Below, piece by piece: positions 1-8,387 of a stretch of 64,000 nucleotides of DNA. The notes under the pieces are model-generated. The model did no database searches and was not told where the DNA came from. It was given only the letters and a program-made list of their open reading frames with translations. The first letter of the stretch is position 1; each line of letters begins with the position of its first letter. Source of the stretch: Candidatus Blautia intestinavium (GTDB lineage: Bacteria; Bacillota; Clostridia; Lachnospirales; Lachnospiraceae); the NCBI GenBank assembly GCA_019113745.1, contig DXGV01000016.1:56998-120997 (forward strand). Direction: 5' to 3'. Both the position numbers and the translations under genes were made by a program.

Positions 1-858
1 TTTATGTGTGTGGGCGCTTATTCCAGCGCGCTGTTTTCCCATATTGCCGCCGACGCTATTCCGACGATTCCCAGATTTATCCTGGCGATCCTGGTAGGAG
101 CGGCAGTTGCGGGCGTTTTTGGAATTATCATCGGAATCCCTGTGTTGAGACTGCGGGGAGACTATCTGGCCATCGTTACTCTGGCTTTCGGTGAGATCAT
201 CAAGAACCTGATCAATATCCTGTATGTGGGTGTGGATAAAAACGGGCTCCATGTAGCGGCAAGCTCCGCGGGGATCAAGCTGGAAGCAGGCGGAAAGCAG
301 ATACTCAAGGGCGCTCTGGGTATTTCAGGGACCTCTACACTTTATAAGGATATCAAGGACTATTTCTTCCCTATCGGGGTGGTTCTTGTCCTGCTTACCT
401 TATTCATTGTGCAGAATCTTGTTCACTCCAGAAGCGGCCGGGCGATCATGTCCACCAGAGACAACCGGATCGCTGCAGAGTCCGTAGGAATTAATGTGAC
501 GAAATACAAGCTTCTCGCTTTTACTGTTTCCGCTGCCCTGGCAGGCGTGGCAGGCGTGCTTTACGCACATAACCTTTCCATGCTTAAGGTGTCGGTATTT
601 GACTACAACATGTCCATCCTGATTCTGGTGTATGTAGTACTGGGCGGTATCGGAAGCCTCAGAGGCTCCATGATCGCCGCGATCATTCTCTATGCTCTTC
701 CGGAGCTGCTTCGTGGATTCTCAAACTACCGTATGCTGATCTACGCCATTGTGCTGATTGCCATGATGCTCTTTAACTGGGCTCCGGCAGCCAGAAACTG
801 GAGAAGCCGCATGATGGAAAAGATCCGGGGCGGAAATAAGAAAAAGGAGGCGGCTTGA
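1..858 (+). CDS. livM: Branched-chain amino acid ABC transporter permease LivM (5' end outside window)
   Basis: Inner-membrane permease of a high-affinity leucine/isoleucine/valine-type ABC importer. The frame is open from base 1, and the first visible ATG (base 4) falls in the family motif equivalent to FMGVGAY, so the true start lies upstream and about 30-60 residues are missing. Visible are several hydrophobic helices, the conserved LRLRGDYLAIVTLAFGE segment near residue 50, and the cytoplasmic coupling loop around RDNRIAAESVGIN (about residues 155-170). The tail is short and basic (GGNKKKEAA). The stop is one base before the livG start, so translation is coupled. The partner permease LivH and a binding protein would be expected upstream. 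Family assignment is firm; exact substrate is inferred. Confidence 0.93.
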   Translation, partial: FMCVGAYSSALFSHIAADAIPTIPRFILAILVGAAVAGVFGIIIGIPVLRLRGDYLAIVTLAFGEIIKNLINILYVGVDKNGLHVAASSAGIKLEAGGKQILKGALGISGTSTLYKDIKDYFFPIGVVLVLLTLFIVQNLVHSRSGRAIMSTRDNRIAAESVGINVTKYKLLAFTVSAALAGVAGVLYAHNLSMLKVSVFDYNMSILILVYVVLGGIGSLRGSMIAAIILYALPELLRGFSNYRMLIYAIVLIAMMLFNWAPAARNWRSRMMEKIRGGNKKKEAA

Positions 859-859
859 T

Positions 860-1618
860 ATGGCGATGCTGGAAGTAAATCATTTATCTATTCAGTTCGG
901 CGGTCTTCGGGCCGTTGACGGTTTTCATGTAAATATTGAAAAAGGAGAGCTCTATGGTCTGATTGGCCCCAACGGCGCAGGAAAGACCACCATTTTCAAT
1001 CTCCTTACCGGAGTATATAAGCCCACAGAGGGAATCATCAAGCTGGACGGGCAGGATATTACAGGGAAAAATACCATCGAGATCAATAAAACAGGTATTG
1101 CCCGTACTTTTCAGAATATCCGTCTGTTTAAAGATATGCCTGTGCTGGACAATGTAAAAGTGGGGCTCCACAATCATCATACCTACTCGACGCTGACAGG
1201 AATCCTCCGTCTGCCGAAATATTTCAGAGTAGAAAAAGAAATGAACGAGCGGGCCATGGATATCCTGAAGGTATTTGATCTTGACAGGGAAGCAGATACT
1301 CTTGCGGGAAATCTTCCATATGGCAAGCAGCGTAAGCTGGAAATCGCCAGGGCTCTTGCCACAGATCCGAAGCTTCTCCTTCTGGACGAGCCTGCGGCAG
1401 GTATGAACCCCAACGAGACGCAGGAACTGATGGATACCATCCGTTTTGTAAGAGAGCATTTCCAGATGACGATCCTCCTTATCGAACACGACATGAAGCT
1501 GGTAGGCGGTATCTGCGAAAGACTGACAGTGCTGAATTTCGGACAGGTTCTGGCAGAAGGCGAAACCTCTGCCGTGCTGAACGATCCGGCGGTCATCACT
1601 GCATATCTGGGAGAATAG
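860..1618 (+). CDS. livG: Branched-chain amino acid ABC transporter ATP-binding protein LivG
   Basis: One of two ATPase subunits that drive the LivH/LivM permease. The 252-residue protein has Walker A GPNGAGKTT (about residues 36-44), Q-loop at ARTFQNIRLF, a signature of the form LPYGKQRKLEIARA (LivG usually has LSYG/LPYG), Walker B LLLLDEPAAGMNP and the H-loop LLIEHDMKLV. Length and the long insert between Q-loop and signature match LivG rather than LivF. The start ATG follows AAGGAGG at the end of livM with 1 bp between the genes; livF starts 13 bp downstream. It ends in TAG, which shows that TAG is an ordinary stop codon here. Confidence 0.95.
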   Translation: MAMLEVNHLSIQFGGLRAVDGFHVNIEKGELYGLIGPNGAGKTTIFNLLTGVYKPTEGIIKLDGQDITGKNTIEINKTGIARTFQNIRLFKDMPVLDNVKVGLHNHHTYSTLTGILRLPKYFRVEKEMNERAMDILKVFDLDREADTLAGNLPYGKQRKLEIARALATDPKLLLLDEPAAGMNPNETQELMDTIRFVREHFQMTILLIEHDMKLVGGICERLTVLNFGQVLAEGETSAVLNDPAVITAYLGE

Positions 1619-1631
1619 GAGGAACGGAACA

Positions 1632-2342
1632 ATGGCAATGTTGGAAGTAAAGGATCTCCAGGTCTATTACGGGGTGATCCAGGCATTAAAAGGCATTTCC
1701 TTTGAAGTAAATCAGGGAGAAGTCATTGCCCTGATCGGCGCCAACGGCGCGGGAAAAACAACGACTCTTCAGACGCTTACCGGAATCATTCCGTCAAAGG
1801 CCGGGAAAATTTCCTTTGAGGGAAAGGATATTACAAAAACTCCGGCTCATAAAATCGTAGAGATGGGAATGGCCCATGTTCCGGAGGGGCGCCGCGTATT
1901 TGCGGATATGACGGTTTACGAAAATCTTCTGATGGGAGCTTACACCAGGAAAGATAAGAATGAAATCGCCCAGAGTCTGGAAAATGTATACAAAAGATTC
2001 CCGAGACTGAAGGAACGTAAAAATCAGCGGGCGGGAACCCTTTCCGGAGGCGAGCAGCAGATGCTGGCCATGGGCCGGGCCCTTATGAGTAAGCCAAGGA
2101 TTATTCTGATGGACGAGCCGTCCATGGGTCTTTCTCCCATCTTTGTAAACGAGATCTTCGATATTATCAAAGAGGTCAGCGAAGGGGGAACCACAGTTCT
2201 TCTTGTTGAGCAGAATGCGAAAAAGGCTCTTTCTATTGCCGACAGAGCATATGTAATGGAAACAGGAAACATTACCCTCAGCGGAAAAGCGGAAGACCTT
2301 CTGAATAATGAATCTGTCCAGAAAGCATATCTGGGTGAATAA
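1632..2342 (+). CDS. livF: Branched-chain amino acid ABC transporter ATP-binding protein LivF
   Basis: Second ATPase of the Liv importer, 236 residues. It shows Walker A GANGAGKTT (residues 36-44), Q-loop AHVPEGRRVFADMTV (the VPEGR motif is typical of LivF), signature LSGGEQQMLAMGRALM, Walker B IILMDEPSMGLSP and H-loop LLVEQNAKKAL. The start is preceded by AGGAGGAACGGAACA. It is the last transport gene of the operon, followed 56 bp later by a nucleotide-kinase-like gene with no terminator between, so the two may be co-transcribed. Confidence 0.95.
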   Translation: MAMLEVKDLQVYYGVIQALKGISFEVNQGEVIALIGANGAGKTTTLQTLTGIIPSKAGKISFEGKDITKTPAHKIVEMGMAHVPEGRRVFADMTVYENLLMGAYTRKDKNEIAQSLENVYKRFPRLKERKNQRAGTLSGGEQQMLAMGRALMSKPRIILMDEPSMGLSPIFVNEIFDIIKEVSEGGTTVLLVEQNAKKALSIADRAYVMETGNITLSGKAEDLLNNESVQKAYLGE

Positions 2343-2398
2343 ATAAGTTGTGCACAGAGGAATGGTATCTGCGCAGGATGAAACGAGGAGGAGCAGAA

Positions 2399-3022
2399 AT
2401 GGAAAATGTTGTAATTTCAATAGCGAGGCAGTATGGAAGCGGCGGGCGTACTGTCGGCGAGATGCTGGCGAAGAAATTAGGGATTTCCTATTATGATAAA
2501 CAGATCATCCGCATGGCCTCTGACGAAAGCGGGATCGATCTCAGCCTTTTTGGAAAAGTAGAGGACGGGGCGAAGGTAAAGCCTTCTCTGTTCAATAAGA
2601 CCGGTCTTTATAAGGGCGAACTGATCCAGCCTGACAGCCGGGAATTTATTTCCGATGAAAATATCTTTAATTATCAGGCAAAGATTGTCCGCGATCTTGC
2701 GGAAAAGGAATCTTTTGTGATCGTGGGCCGCTGTGTCAATTATGTGCTGCGGGATCGTCCAAACACCCTTCGCGTCTTTATTCACGCGCCCTGGGAATAC
2801 CGGGTGGAACAGGCTTCCCAGAAAATTTCCGGCTCCAGGGAGGACGTGGAAAAATTTCTTCTGAAAGATGATAAGAGAAAGAAGGATTACTACCGTAAAT
2901 TTGCCGGCGGAGTATGGAACGACGCCACAAATTACGATCTGTGCCTGAACAGCAGCAAGCTGGGATTTGAGAAATGTGTGGAAGCCATTGAAGCCCAGTT
3001 GAAGATCATGCTGGACAAATAA
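2399..3022 (+). CDS. Cytidylate kinase-like family protein
   Basis: Predicted P-loop nucleotide kinase of the cytidylate-kinase-like family (AAA_26-type), distinct from canonical Cmk. The N-terminus ENVVISIARQYGSGGRTVGE carries the modified phosphate-binding loop QYGSGGR, followed by LAKKLGISYYDKQII, as in this family. Later features are the VIVGRCVNYVL strand (near residue 105) and the RKKDYYRKFAGG lid-like segment (about 165). The start at 2399 is chosen because GAGGAGGAG precedes it and homology begins at MENVV; an upstream in-frame ATG at 2348 would add 17 non-conserved residues. The substrate is unknown. An intrinsic terminator follows, so it closes the liv transcript. Confidence 0.85.
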   Translation: MENVVISIARQYGSGGRTVGEMLAKKLGISYYDKQIIRMASDESGIDLSLFGKVEDGAKVKPSLFNKTGLYKGELIQPDSREFISDENIFNYQAKIVRDLAEKESFVIVGRCVNYVLRDRPNTLRVFIHAPWEYRVEQASQKISGSREDVEKFLLKDDKRKKDYYRKFAGGVWNDATNYDLCLNSSKLGFEKCVEAIEAQLKIMLDK

Positions 3023-3036
3023 AAGCGGCAGAAGCG

Positions 3037-3075
3037 ATACCGTCTGTTTTCTCCGGAAAGCGGACGGTATTTTCT
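3037..3075 (+). terminator. Intrinsic terminator after the kinase-like gene
   Basis: Inverted repeat ATACCGTCTG (3037-3046) with CGGACGGTAT (3061-3070) and a 14-base loop, followed by a T-rich run. It is positioned 15 bp after the stop codon and would end the liv operon transcript. Confidence 0.75.
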
Positions 3076-3124
3076 ATATATATTTTTTTCAGAAGAAAGA
3101 TGAGGAACGGAAGGCTGGCAAGAC

Positions 3125-3153
3125 TTGCTTTTTTCTCTGTTTTTCGCTATACT
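3125..3153 (+). promoter_or_regulatory. Sigma-A type promoter for the DUF624 gene
   Basis: TTGCTT (3125-3130), 17-bp spacer, TATACT (3148-3153), followed about 40 bp later by the ribosome site AAGGAG of the gene at 3194. Confidence 0.6.
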
Positions 3154-3193
3154 GTACTTTATTAAATGACTGTGTACAAAGGAGTTATAAGGT

Positions 3194-3853
3194 ATGAATC
3201 GGTTATTCAGCATGGACAACAAGTTTTTTGTTTTTATGGGAAAGGTAGCGGATCTCTGTATTCTGAATCTGATCTGCCTGGTCTGTTGTATCCCTATTGT
3301 TACTGCGGGCGCTTCCCTGACGGCTCTGTATTATGTAACTCTGAAAATGGTGAGAAATGAGGAGGCTTATATTTTCCGGAGCTTTTTTAAATCTTTCAGA
3401 CAGAATTTTAAACAGGCGACGATCATCCATCTGATCATGCTGGTAGCGGCGGCGCTCCTTTTTCTGGATACGAATATCGTAAAGGCAATGGGGGAACCGG
3501 CTTCCAGCATCATGTCGGTGATCTTCGCTGTATTTACATTGCTGTACGCCATGATCCTTCTGTATCTGTACCCGATCCTCTCGAAATTTTATAACTCTGT
3601 GAAGAATACTTTCCGAAACGCGGTTCTGATGTCCATACGTCATCTGCCGTATACGATCCTTATGCTGATCATCTGTATCCTTCCGATCCTGATCTTTTTT
3701 GTTCCGTCCCTTCAGATACAGATGACGCTGATCCTTTTGTTTATTATGTTTGGATTTGCTGTTATTGCGTACTGTAACTCTTTTTTCCTTGTAAAGATCT
3801 TTGACAAATACATTCCGGAGGAAGAAAAGGAAACAGACGGAGGAATATCCTGA
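3194..3853 (+). CDS. DUF624 (YesL-like) membrane protein
   Basis: 219-residue integral membrane protein of the DUF624/YesL family. These are often found beside carbohydrate ABC transporters, but their biochemical role is not established. The diagnostic N-terminal segment is present: a short cytoplasmic lead (NRLFSMDNKFFVFMGKVAD), then a helix with LVCCIPIVTAGAS, and LTALYYVTLKMVRNEEAYIF followed by FFKSFRQNFKQA. About five to six transmembrane helices are visible. It has its own promoter and a ribosome site AAGGAG. The stop overlaps the next start by one base (TGATG), so it is co-translated with the radical SAM gene. Confidence 0.85.
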   Translation: MNRLFSMDNKFFVFMGKVADLCILNLICLVCCIPIVTAGASLTALYYVTLKMVRNEEAYIFRSFFKSFRQNFKQATIIHLIMLVAAALLFLDTNIVKAMGEPASSIMSVIFAVFTLLYAMILLYLYPILSKFYNSVKNTFRNAVLMSIRHLPYTILMLIICILPILIFFVPSLQIQMTLILLFIMFGFAVIAYCNSFFLVKIFDKYIPEEEKETDGGIS

Positions 3854-4821
3854 TGGAGAATGTAAGGGGAACGGAAAAAAGAGATCCCTGCAGGAACTGG
3901 AATGGAAAGCCCTACCGCTCCCTGGACTATATGCTCAGGGAGCGTTTTGGTGAAAAGGTATATAAGGTAACTTTGAACGGCGGAATGTCCTGTCCCAACA
4001 GAGACGGGACACTCGGGAACAGAGGATGCATTTTCTGCAGCGCGGGAGGAAGCGGCGATTTCGCGGCAGACGCTTCACTTTCTGTCACAGAACAGATAGA
4101 CAGTCAGATTGCCCTCCTGTCACAAAAGCGTCCCATACAGAAATATATTGCATATTTTCAGGCGTATACAAATACCTACGCACCTGTAAGTTATCTGCGT
4201 GAAATCTATGAGGAGGCTCTTTTACATCCGGGGATCGTGGCGATGTCTGTCGGGACGCGGCCGGACTGCCTCGGGCGGGACGTGCTTAAGCTTCTGGAAG
4301 AGATGAACGCCGTCAAGCCGGTGTGGGTGGAGCTGGGGCTTCAGACTGTGCACGAAAAAACGGCCAGGTATATCAGAAGGGGCTATGAGCTGCCCTGTTT
4401 TGAAGAAGCGGTGGAGAATCTGCGCCGGATAGGGATCGAGGTAATTGTCCACACAATCCTGGGGCTTCCGGGAGAGAGCCGGAGGGATATTCTGGAGACT
4501 ATGGAATATCTGAACCATAAAGATATCCAGGGAATAAAGCTTCAGCTTCTTCATGTTCTGAAAGGAACAGATCTTGCATATGATTATTCCGCAGGGAAAT
4601 TTAAGGTTTATGAGAGAGACGAATATCTGGATATTGTGACAGAATGTCTGGAACATTTAAGACCGGATATTGTGATCCACAGGATCACGGGAGACGGACC
4701 TAAGGAGCTTTTGCTGGCGCCGCTCTGGGCAGGCAGAAAAAGAGAGGTTCTCAATATGCTCCATCACCGGATGAAGGAAAAGGAAAGCTATCAGGGAAAA
4801 CAGTATATGCCGCGGCAGTAA
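3853..4821 (+). CDS. TIGR01212-family radical SAM protein (YhcC-like)
   Basis: Radical S-adenosylmethionine protein of the TIGR01212/YhcC group, 322 residues. The iron-sulfur site is not the usual CxxxCxxC but the family form C47-x11-C59-x2-C62 within SCPNRDGTLGNRGCIFCSAG. Further family features are YFQAYTNTYAP (about residue 95), SVGTRPDCL, VELGLQTVHEKT and GLPGES. E. coli YhcC belongs to this family and its reaction is not well defined, so no substrate is claimed. The start overlaps the DUF624 stop, suggesting coupled translation. The C-terminal KESYQGKQYMPRQ tail is unremarkable. Confidence 0.9.
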   Translation: MENVRGTEKRDPCRNWNGKPYRSLDYMLRERFGEKVYKVTLNGGMSCPNRDGTLGNRGCIFCSAGGSGDFAADASLSVTEQIDSQIALLSQKRPIQKYIAYFQAYTNTYAPVSYLREIYEEALLHPGIVAMSVGTRPDCLGRDVLKLLEEMNAVKPVWVELGLQTVHEKTARYIRRGYELPCFEEAVENLRRIGIEVIVHTILGLPGESRRDILETMEYLNHKDIQGIKLQLLHVLKGTDLAYDYSAGKFKVYERDEYLDIVTECLEHLRPDIVIHRITGDGPKELLLAPLWAGRKREVLNMLHHRMKEKESYQGKQYMPRQ

Positions 4822-4851
4822 GAGTTCTCCAGGAAAGAATGAGGTGAAAAG

Positions 4852-5364
4852 ATGGCGGATGTATTTACAATTTATAAACTGATTGTTTTGTATATGGCGC
4901 AGCAGTCAAAAGAGGAATTAACAAACTCCCAGATTTCGCAGTTTGTTCTGGACAGAGATTATACAGACTATTTTCATCTGCAGCAGGTTCTGTCGGAACT
5001 GGTGGAAACCGGACTTCTGAAAAAAAGAACAAAATCCAACAGTTCTTATTATGACATTACGGAGGAAGGGAGCAAAACGCTTTTTTATTTTGAAAAGGAT
5101 CTGTCGTCAGAGATTAAGAAAGAGGTGGAAGAATTTCTGAAGGACTGCGGAGTTCAGACAGAAAAGAAAATCCAGACGCCTGCGGACTATTTTGAAACGC
5201 CCCAGGGGGGATACATGGTGCGCTGCCAGTATATTGAGAAGGACGCCACTATGCTGGATCTGACGCTGAGCGCCCCGAGCCTGGAAGCTGCCCAGGCTAT
5301 CTGCCGGAACTGGCCGGAGAAAAGCCTGGACGTTTATGCTGCCGTTATGGGAGAGCTGATCTAA
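4852..5364 (+). CDS. DUF4364 family protein
   Basis: 170-residue soluble protein matching the DUF4364 family common in Clostridia. The N-terminal half looks like a winged helix: FTIYKLIVLYMAQQSKEEL, TNSQISQFVL, DYFHLQQVLSELVETGLL, then a wing-like KKRTKSNSSYYDITEEG. This resembles PadR-like DNA-binding folds, so a regulatory role is plausible but unproven. The C-terminal half has alternating strands (GGYMVRCQYIEKD, LDLTLSAPS). The start follows GAGGTGAAAAG. It ends 4 bp inside the convergent rarA end, sharing that short overlap. Confidence 0.82.
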   Translation: MADVFTIYKLIVLYMAQQSKEELTNSQISQFVLDRDYTDYFHLQQVLSELVETGLLKKRTKSNSSYYDITEEGSKTLFYFEKDLSSEIKKEVEEFLKDCGVQTEKKIQTPADYFETPQGGYMVRCQYIEKDATMLDLTLSAPSLEAAQAICRNWPEKSLDVYAAVMGELI

Positions 5365-6680
5365 GCTTCTCCCTTTATTTTTTTCAGACGCTCTTTAAGA
5401 GTTTTTTCATATCCCATATCGCTGAGCTCATAAAAATGTTCGCCTTCAATTTCGGAAGGAAGGTACTGCTGTTTTACATAGTGATCAGGGTAATCGTGCG
5501 CGTATTTATAGCCGATGCCCCGCCCAAGCTGTTCGTGGCCTCCGTAATGGGCGTCCTGAAGATGGGGAGGAACCGTTGTTTTTGTGCGCTTTACCGATTC
5601 CATGGCGGCGGAAATGGCATTTACAGCAGAGTTGCTTTTGGGGGCGCAGGCCATGTAAGCGGCAGCCTGTGAAAGGATGATCTGCGACTCGGGCATACCG
5701 ACCCGCTCCACCGCCTGAGCCGCTGCCGCCGCTACGCAGATAGCCTGTGGATCCGCGTTGCCAATATCTTCGGAAGCGAGGATCATGATCCTTCTGGCGA
5801 TGAATTTAACATCTTCGCCGGCATACAGCATTTTTGCAAGATAGTAGACGGCGGCGTCGGGGTCTGAGCCGCGCATGCTTTTAATAAAAGCGGAGATAAC
5901 ATCGTAGTGGTTATCCCCGTTTTTGTCATAGTGGACAACACGTTTCTGGATACATTCTGAAGCTACCTCAAGAGTCAGATGAATATAGCCGTCAGAGGCC
6001 CGGGGAGTAGTAAGAATCCCAAGCTCAACGGCGTTCAGCGCGTTTCTTGCGTCTCCTCCGGCCATATCGGCCAGGAATTCCAGCGCGTCCTCTTCAATGA
6101 CAGCCCTGTAATTTCCCATTCCTTTGTCACAGTCGTTTACCGCGCGCAGGATCAGCTCACGGATATTGTCCTTGCCAAGAGGCTTCAGCTCAAAAATGAT
6201 AGACCGGGACAAAAGCGCGCTGTTGACCTCGAAATATGGATTTTCAGTAGTTGCTCCAATAAGAATAAGAGTACCGTCTTCCACAAAAGGCAGAAGATAA
6301 TCCTGCTGTCCTTTGTTAAAACGATGGATCTCGTCAATAAAGAGAATTGTTTTTTTGCCGTACATGCCAAGACGGTCCTGCGCTTCTTTTACGACGGCTT
6401 CCATATCTTTCTTACCGGCGGAAGTAGCGTTGATCTGGGTAAAATCAGCGCTCGTAGTGCTGGCGATCACCCGGGCCAGGGTAGTCTTGCCTGTTCCGGG
6501 AGGCCCGTAGAAAATAACAGAGGTCAGCTTGTCCGCCTTTATCGCGCGATAGAGTAGTTTGTCTCTGCCGACGATATGTTCCTGTCCCACTACTTCGTCC
6601 AGGCTGGAAGGACGCATACGGGAGGCAAGGGGGGATTCTTTATCCAGCGTTTTCGATTTTGCGTATTCAAATAGATCCAT
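5361..6680 (-). CDS. rarA: Replication-associated recombination protein RarA (MgsA)
   Basis: Clamp-loader-like AAA+ ATPase acting at stalled replication forks, 439 residues. The N-terminal MDLFEYAKSKTLDKESPLASRMRP and LDEVVGQEHI are characteristic. Walker A is GPPGTGKTT (about residues 59-67), Walker B ILFIDEIHRFNKGQQD, sensor 1 LIGATTENPYFEVN, arginine finger region LSRSIIFELK, and sensor 2 GGDARNALNAVEL. The C-terminal MgsA tetramerisation domain includes GSDPDAAVYYLAKML and PPHLQDAHYGGHEQLGRG. The gene is complete and preceded by GGAG upstream of ATG. It is convergent with the DUF4364 gene and divergent from yerC. Confidence 0.96.
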   Translation of the reverse strand: MDLFEYAKSKTLDKESPLASRMRPSSLDEVVGQEHIVGRDKLLYRAIKADKLTSVIFYGPPGTGKTTLARVIASTTSADFTQINATSAGKKDMEAVVKEAQDRLGMYGKKTILFIDEIHRFNKGQQDYLLPFVEDGTLILIGATTENPYFEVNSALLSRSIIFELKPLGKDNIRELILRAVNDCDKGMGNYRAVIEEDALEFLADMAGGDARNALNAVELGILTTPRASDGYIHLTLEVASECIQKRVVHYDKNGDNHYDVISAFIKSMRGSDPDAAVYYLAKMLYAGEDVKFIARRIMILASEDIGNADPQAICVAAAAAQAVERVGMPESQIILSQAAAYMACAPKSNSAVNAISAAMESVKRTKTTVPPHLQDAHYGGHEQLGRGIGYKYAHDYPDHYVKQQYLPSEIEGEHFYELSDMGYEKTLKERLKKIKGEA

Positions 6681-6781
6681 GGTGAAATCTCCGTTCCTGT
6701 TAATCGTACATTTGTTCTGTAATCAGTATACTTGATTTCGGGAAGGATTTCAACTGAAATCACACAGTTTAAAACGTGCTG

Positions 6782-6829
6782 CCCCTTGTACATTAACGCT
6801 ATTGTCCCCTTGTACACTGACGCTATGTT
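6782..6829. repeat. Two tandem 24-bp copies (CCCCTTGTACAYTRACGCTAT type)
   Basis: Copies at 6782-6805 and 6806-6829 differ at only a few positions. Each starts CCCCTTGTACA and ends ACGCTAT-TGT or ACGCTAT-GTT. They lie in the 241-bp rarA-yerC divergent intergenic region, just upstream of the yerC promoter. The function is unknown; two adjacent protein-binding sites are possible. Confidence 0.6.
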
Positions 6830-6849
6830 CCTCTAAAGCAAAAAAGAAC

Positions 6850-6881
6850 TTGCTTCTCACATGTTAAAGTGTTAAAATGTG
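6850..6881 (+). promoter_or_regulatory. yerC promoter with overlapping imperfect palindrome
   Basis: TTGCTT (6850-6855), 17-bp spacer, TAAAAT (6873-6878). An imperfect inverted repeat spans 6858-6881, with outer arms CACAT and ATGTG and inner TTAA pairs. It covers the -10 box, the usual place for a repressor site. Autoregulation by the TrpR-like YerC is an inference. Confidence 0.45.
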
Positions 6882-6921
6882 AAGAGCGACATTGAGGAAA
6901 AGAACTAAAGGAGCTGACATT

Positions 6922-7245
6922 ATGGGTAAAAAAATCAGAACTGAAGAGGTGGATCATCTATTTGAAGCGATTCTCTGTCTGAAAAATAAAGAGGAGTGCT
7001 ATACATTTTTTGAAGACGTATGTACGATCAACGAACTCCTTTCCCTGTCTCAGCGTTTTGAGGTGGCAAAAATGCTTACCGATAAACGTACATACCTGGA
7101 TATTTCGGAAAAGACAGGAGCTTCCACAGCCACGATCAGCAGAGTCAACCGTTCCCTCAATTATGGAAACGACGGTTATGAAATGGTATTTTCAAGACTG
7201 AGAGAGAAGGAAGCGAAGAAAAAAGAAGCGCAGGAAACTGAATAA
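6922..7245 (+). CDS. yerC: YerC/TrpR-related DNA-binding protein
   Basis: 107-residue helix-turn-helix protein of the YerC/YecD branch of the Trp-repressor family. The family hallmark is EVDHLFEAILCLKNKEECYTFFEDVCTINEL, then LSQRFEVAKML and the recognition region TYLDISEKTGASTATISRVNRSLNYG. The start at 6922 is supported by AAAGGAG 9 bp upstream and by homology beginning at MGKKIRTEEVDHL; an earlier in-frame ATG at 6892 would add ten basic residues. Homologues in Bacillus are described as regulators, with targets poorly defined. The very lysine-rich tail is normal. A strong hairpin terminator follows. Confidence 0.88.
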   Translation: MGKKIRTEEVDHLFEAILCLKNKEECYTFFEDVCTINELLSLSQRFEVAKMLTDKRTYLDISEKTGASTATISRVNRSLNYGNDGYEMVFSRLREKEAKKKEAQETE

Positions 7246-7304
7246 TCCTGCGTATTCCGGAAAATATATCCGGATGGATTCTTTAAAAGGCAGCGTTAGT
7301 ATAC

Positions 7305-7361
7305 AAAAAGCAGTACGCCGGTCTGGGGGTAAGATCCCAGGCTCCGGTATACTGCTTTTTT
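7305..7361. terminator. Bidirectional intrinsic terminator between yerC and the amidase gene
   Basis: Outer arms AAAAAGCAGTACGCCGG (7305-7321) and CCGGTATACTGCTTTTTT (7344-7361), with a smaller inner stem CTGGG/CCCAG. A-run and T-run on the two sides allow use from both strands, fitting the convergent gene pair. Confidence 0.8.
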
Positions 7362-7362
7362 A

Positions 7363-8169
7363 TTATGCAACAGTGCTGAAATACTCGTCAATCCCGTCTG
7401 CGATGCTCTGGGCCATAAGCGCATGGTTGGCTGTGTCTGTAATATAAAGATCGTCGCCCTGGTTGCTCATAAAGCCCATTTCCAAAATAGCTACAGGGAC
7501 AGTGCTCCAGTTGGTTCCTGTCATTGTGTCGGCAGAGATCACTCCCCGGTTCTGAAGGCCCGTAGCCGAGCAGTAATGCTCCAGGATACAGGAGGCCAGC
7601 GTATTGCTGTTCTCGATCAAAACAGGATCCAGATAAGAGTTAGAAGAGGTAGGTGCCATGGTAAGCGCTCCCGCAGCCTGGGAACTGCCGTCGCTGTTTG
7701 CGTGGATACGCACGGTAATATCCGCCGCTTCTCTGGTGGCAAGCTCCGCCCGTTCCTTGTTGCTGATCGCCGTATCGTTGTCTGTCCGCGTCATGACGAC
7801 TCTGTATCCCCTTGCGGAAAGTTCCTGCTCAAGAGCAAGAGATACCTGAAGGTTTACCTCGTATTCCGGAACGCCGGAATAGGAGCCCTGGGTGCCTGTA
7901 GTAGCTTTTGCCTTTGTCTCCGACGAGCCGGGAGCCATTGGTTCCTGTGCGCTCATATCTACCCAGGAGCCCTGATGCCCCGGATCAATGACAACAGTCA
8001 GCCCGTTGCTGCCGGAAGAGGGGAAGGAAGCTTCGGTAGGCGGGGCGGGAGGCCCGATCACAGCCTGCCCTTTTTCGCTTTCGTAAGGGGCGTTTGAAGC
8101 GGCTGCAACAGAAACAGGGAATGCGGCCAAAAGAACCGCAAAAAGAAGTATGTGAAAAAATGCTTTCAT
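7363..8169 (-). CDS. Secreted N-acetylmuramoyl-L-alanine amidase (Amidase_3)
   Basis: Zinc hydrolase cleaving the lactyl-amide bond between MurNAc and the stem peptide. The 268-residue precursor starts with a Sec signal (MKAFFHILLFAVLLAAFPVSVAAASNA). The Amidase_3 domain runs from about residue 55 to the end: zinc His in VVIDPGHQG, zinc Glu in PEYEVNLQVS, zinc His in VRIHANSDGS, and catalytic Glu in AILEMGFMSNQGDD. A Ser/Thr/Pro-rich linker lies before the domain, and there is a family-typical insertion after GHQG. No wall-binding module is attached. RBS GGAGGG precedes ATG. It could be a CwlD- or AmiC-like enzyme; the exact role in growth or sporulation cannot be told. Confidence 0.9.
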   Translation of the reverse strand: MKAFFHILLFAVLLAAFPVSVAAASNAPYESEKGQAVIGPPAPPTEASFPSSGSNGLTVVIDPGHQGSWVDMSAQEPMAPGSSETKAKATTGTQGSYSGVPEYEVNLQVSLALEQELSARGYRVVMTRTDNDTAISNKERAELATREAADITVRIHANSDGSSQAAGALTMAPTSSNSYLDPVLIENSNTLASCILEHYCSATGLQNRGVISADTMTGTNWSTVPVAILEMGFMSNQGDDLYITDTANHALMAQSIADGIDEYFSTVA

Positions 8170-8273
8170 GCTTGATCCCTCCTGGAGAATGTTTATTTTA
8201 CAGAAAATTACTGCTTTTATGATAATCTAAAATAAAGAGTTTGAAAAGTACAGATTTTCGATATTTAAAATAC

Positions 8274-8302
8274 TTGCATCTGATATAAAATAAAATTATA
8301 AT
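8274..8302 (+). promoter_or_regulatory. Promoter of the serine hydrolase gene
   Basis: TTGCAT (8274-8279), 17-bp spacer, perfect TATAAT (8297-8302), in the AT-rich 218-bp divergent region. The transcript would have an untranslated leader of about 75 bases. Confidence 0.6.
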
Positions 8303-8387
8303 AATAATATAAAAACATACGGATATACTTTGAATATTATAGAGGTTTTGCACAAAAATCTATCAGAGAAGGAATGAAACAAAAAAG

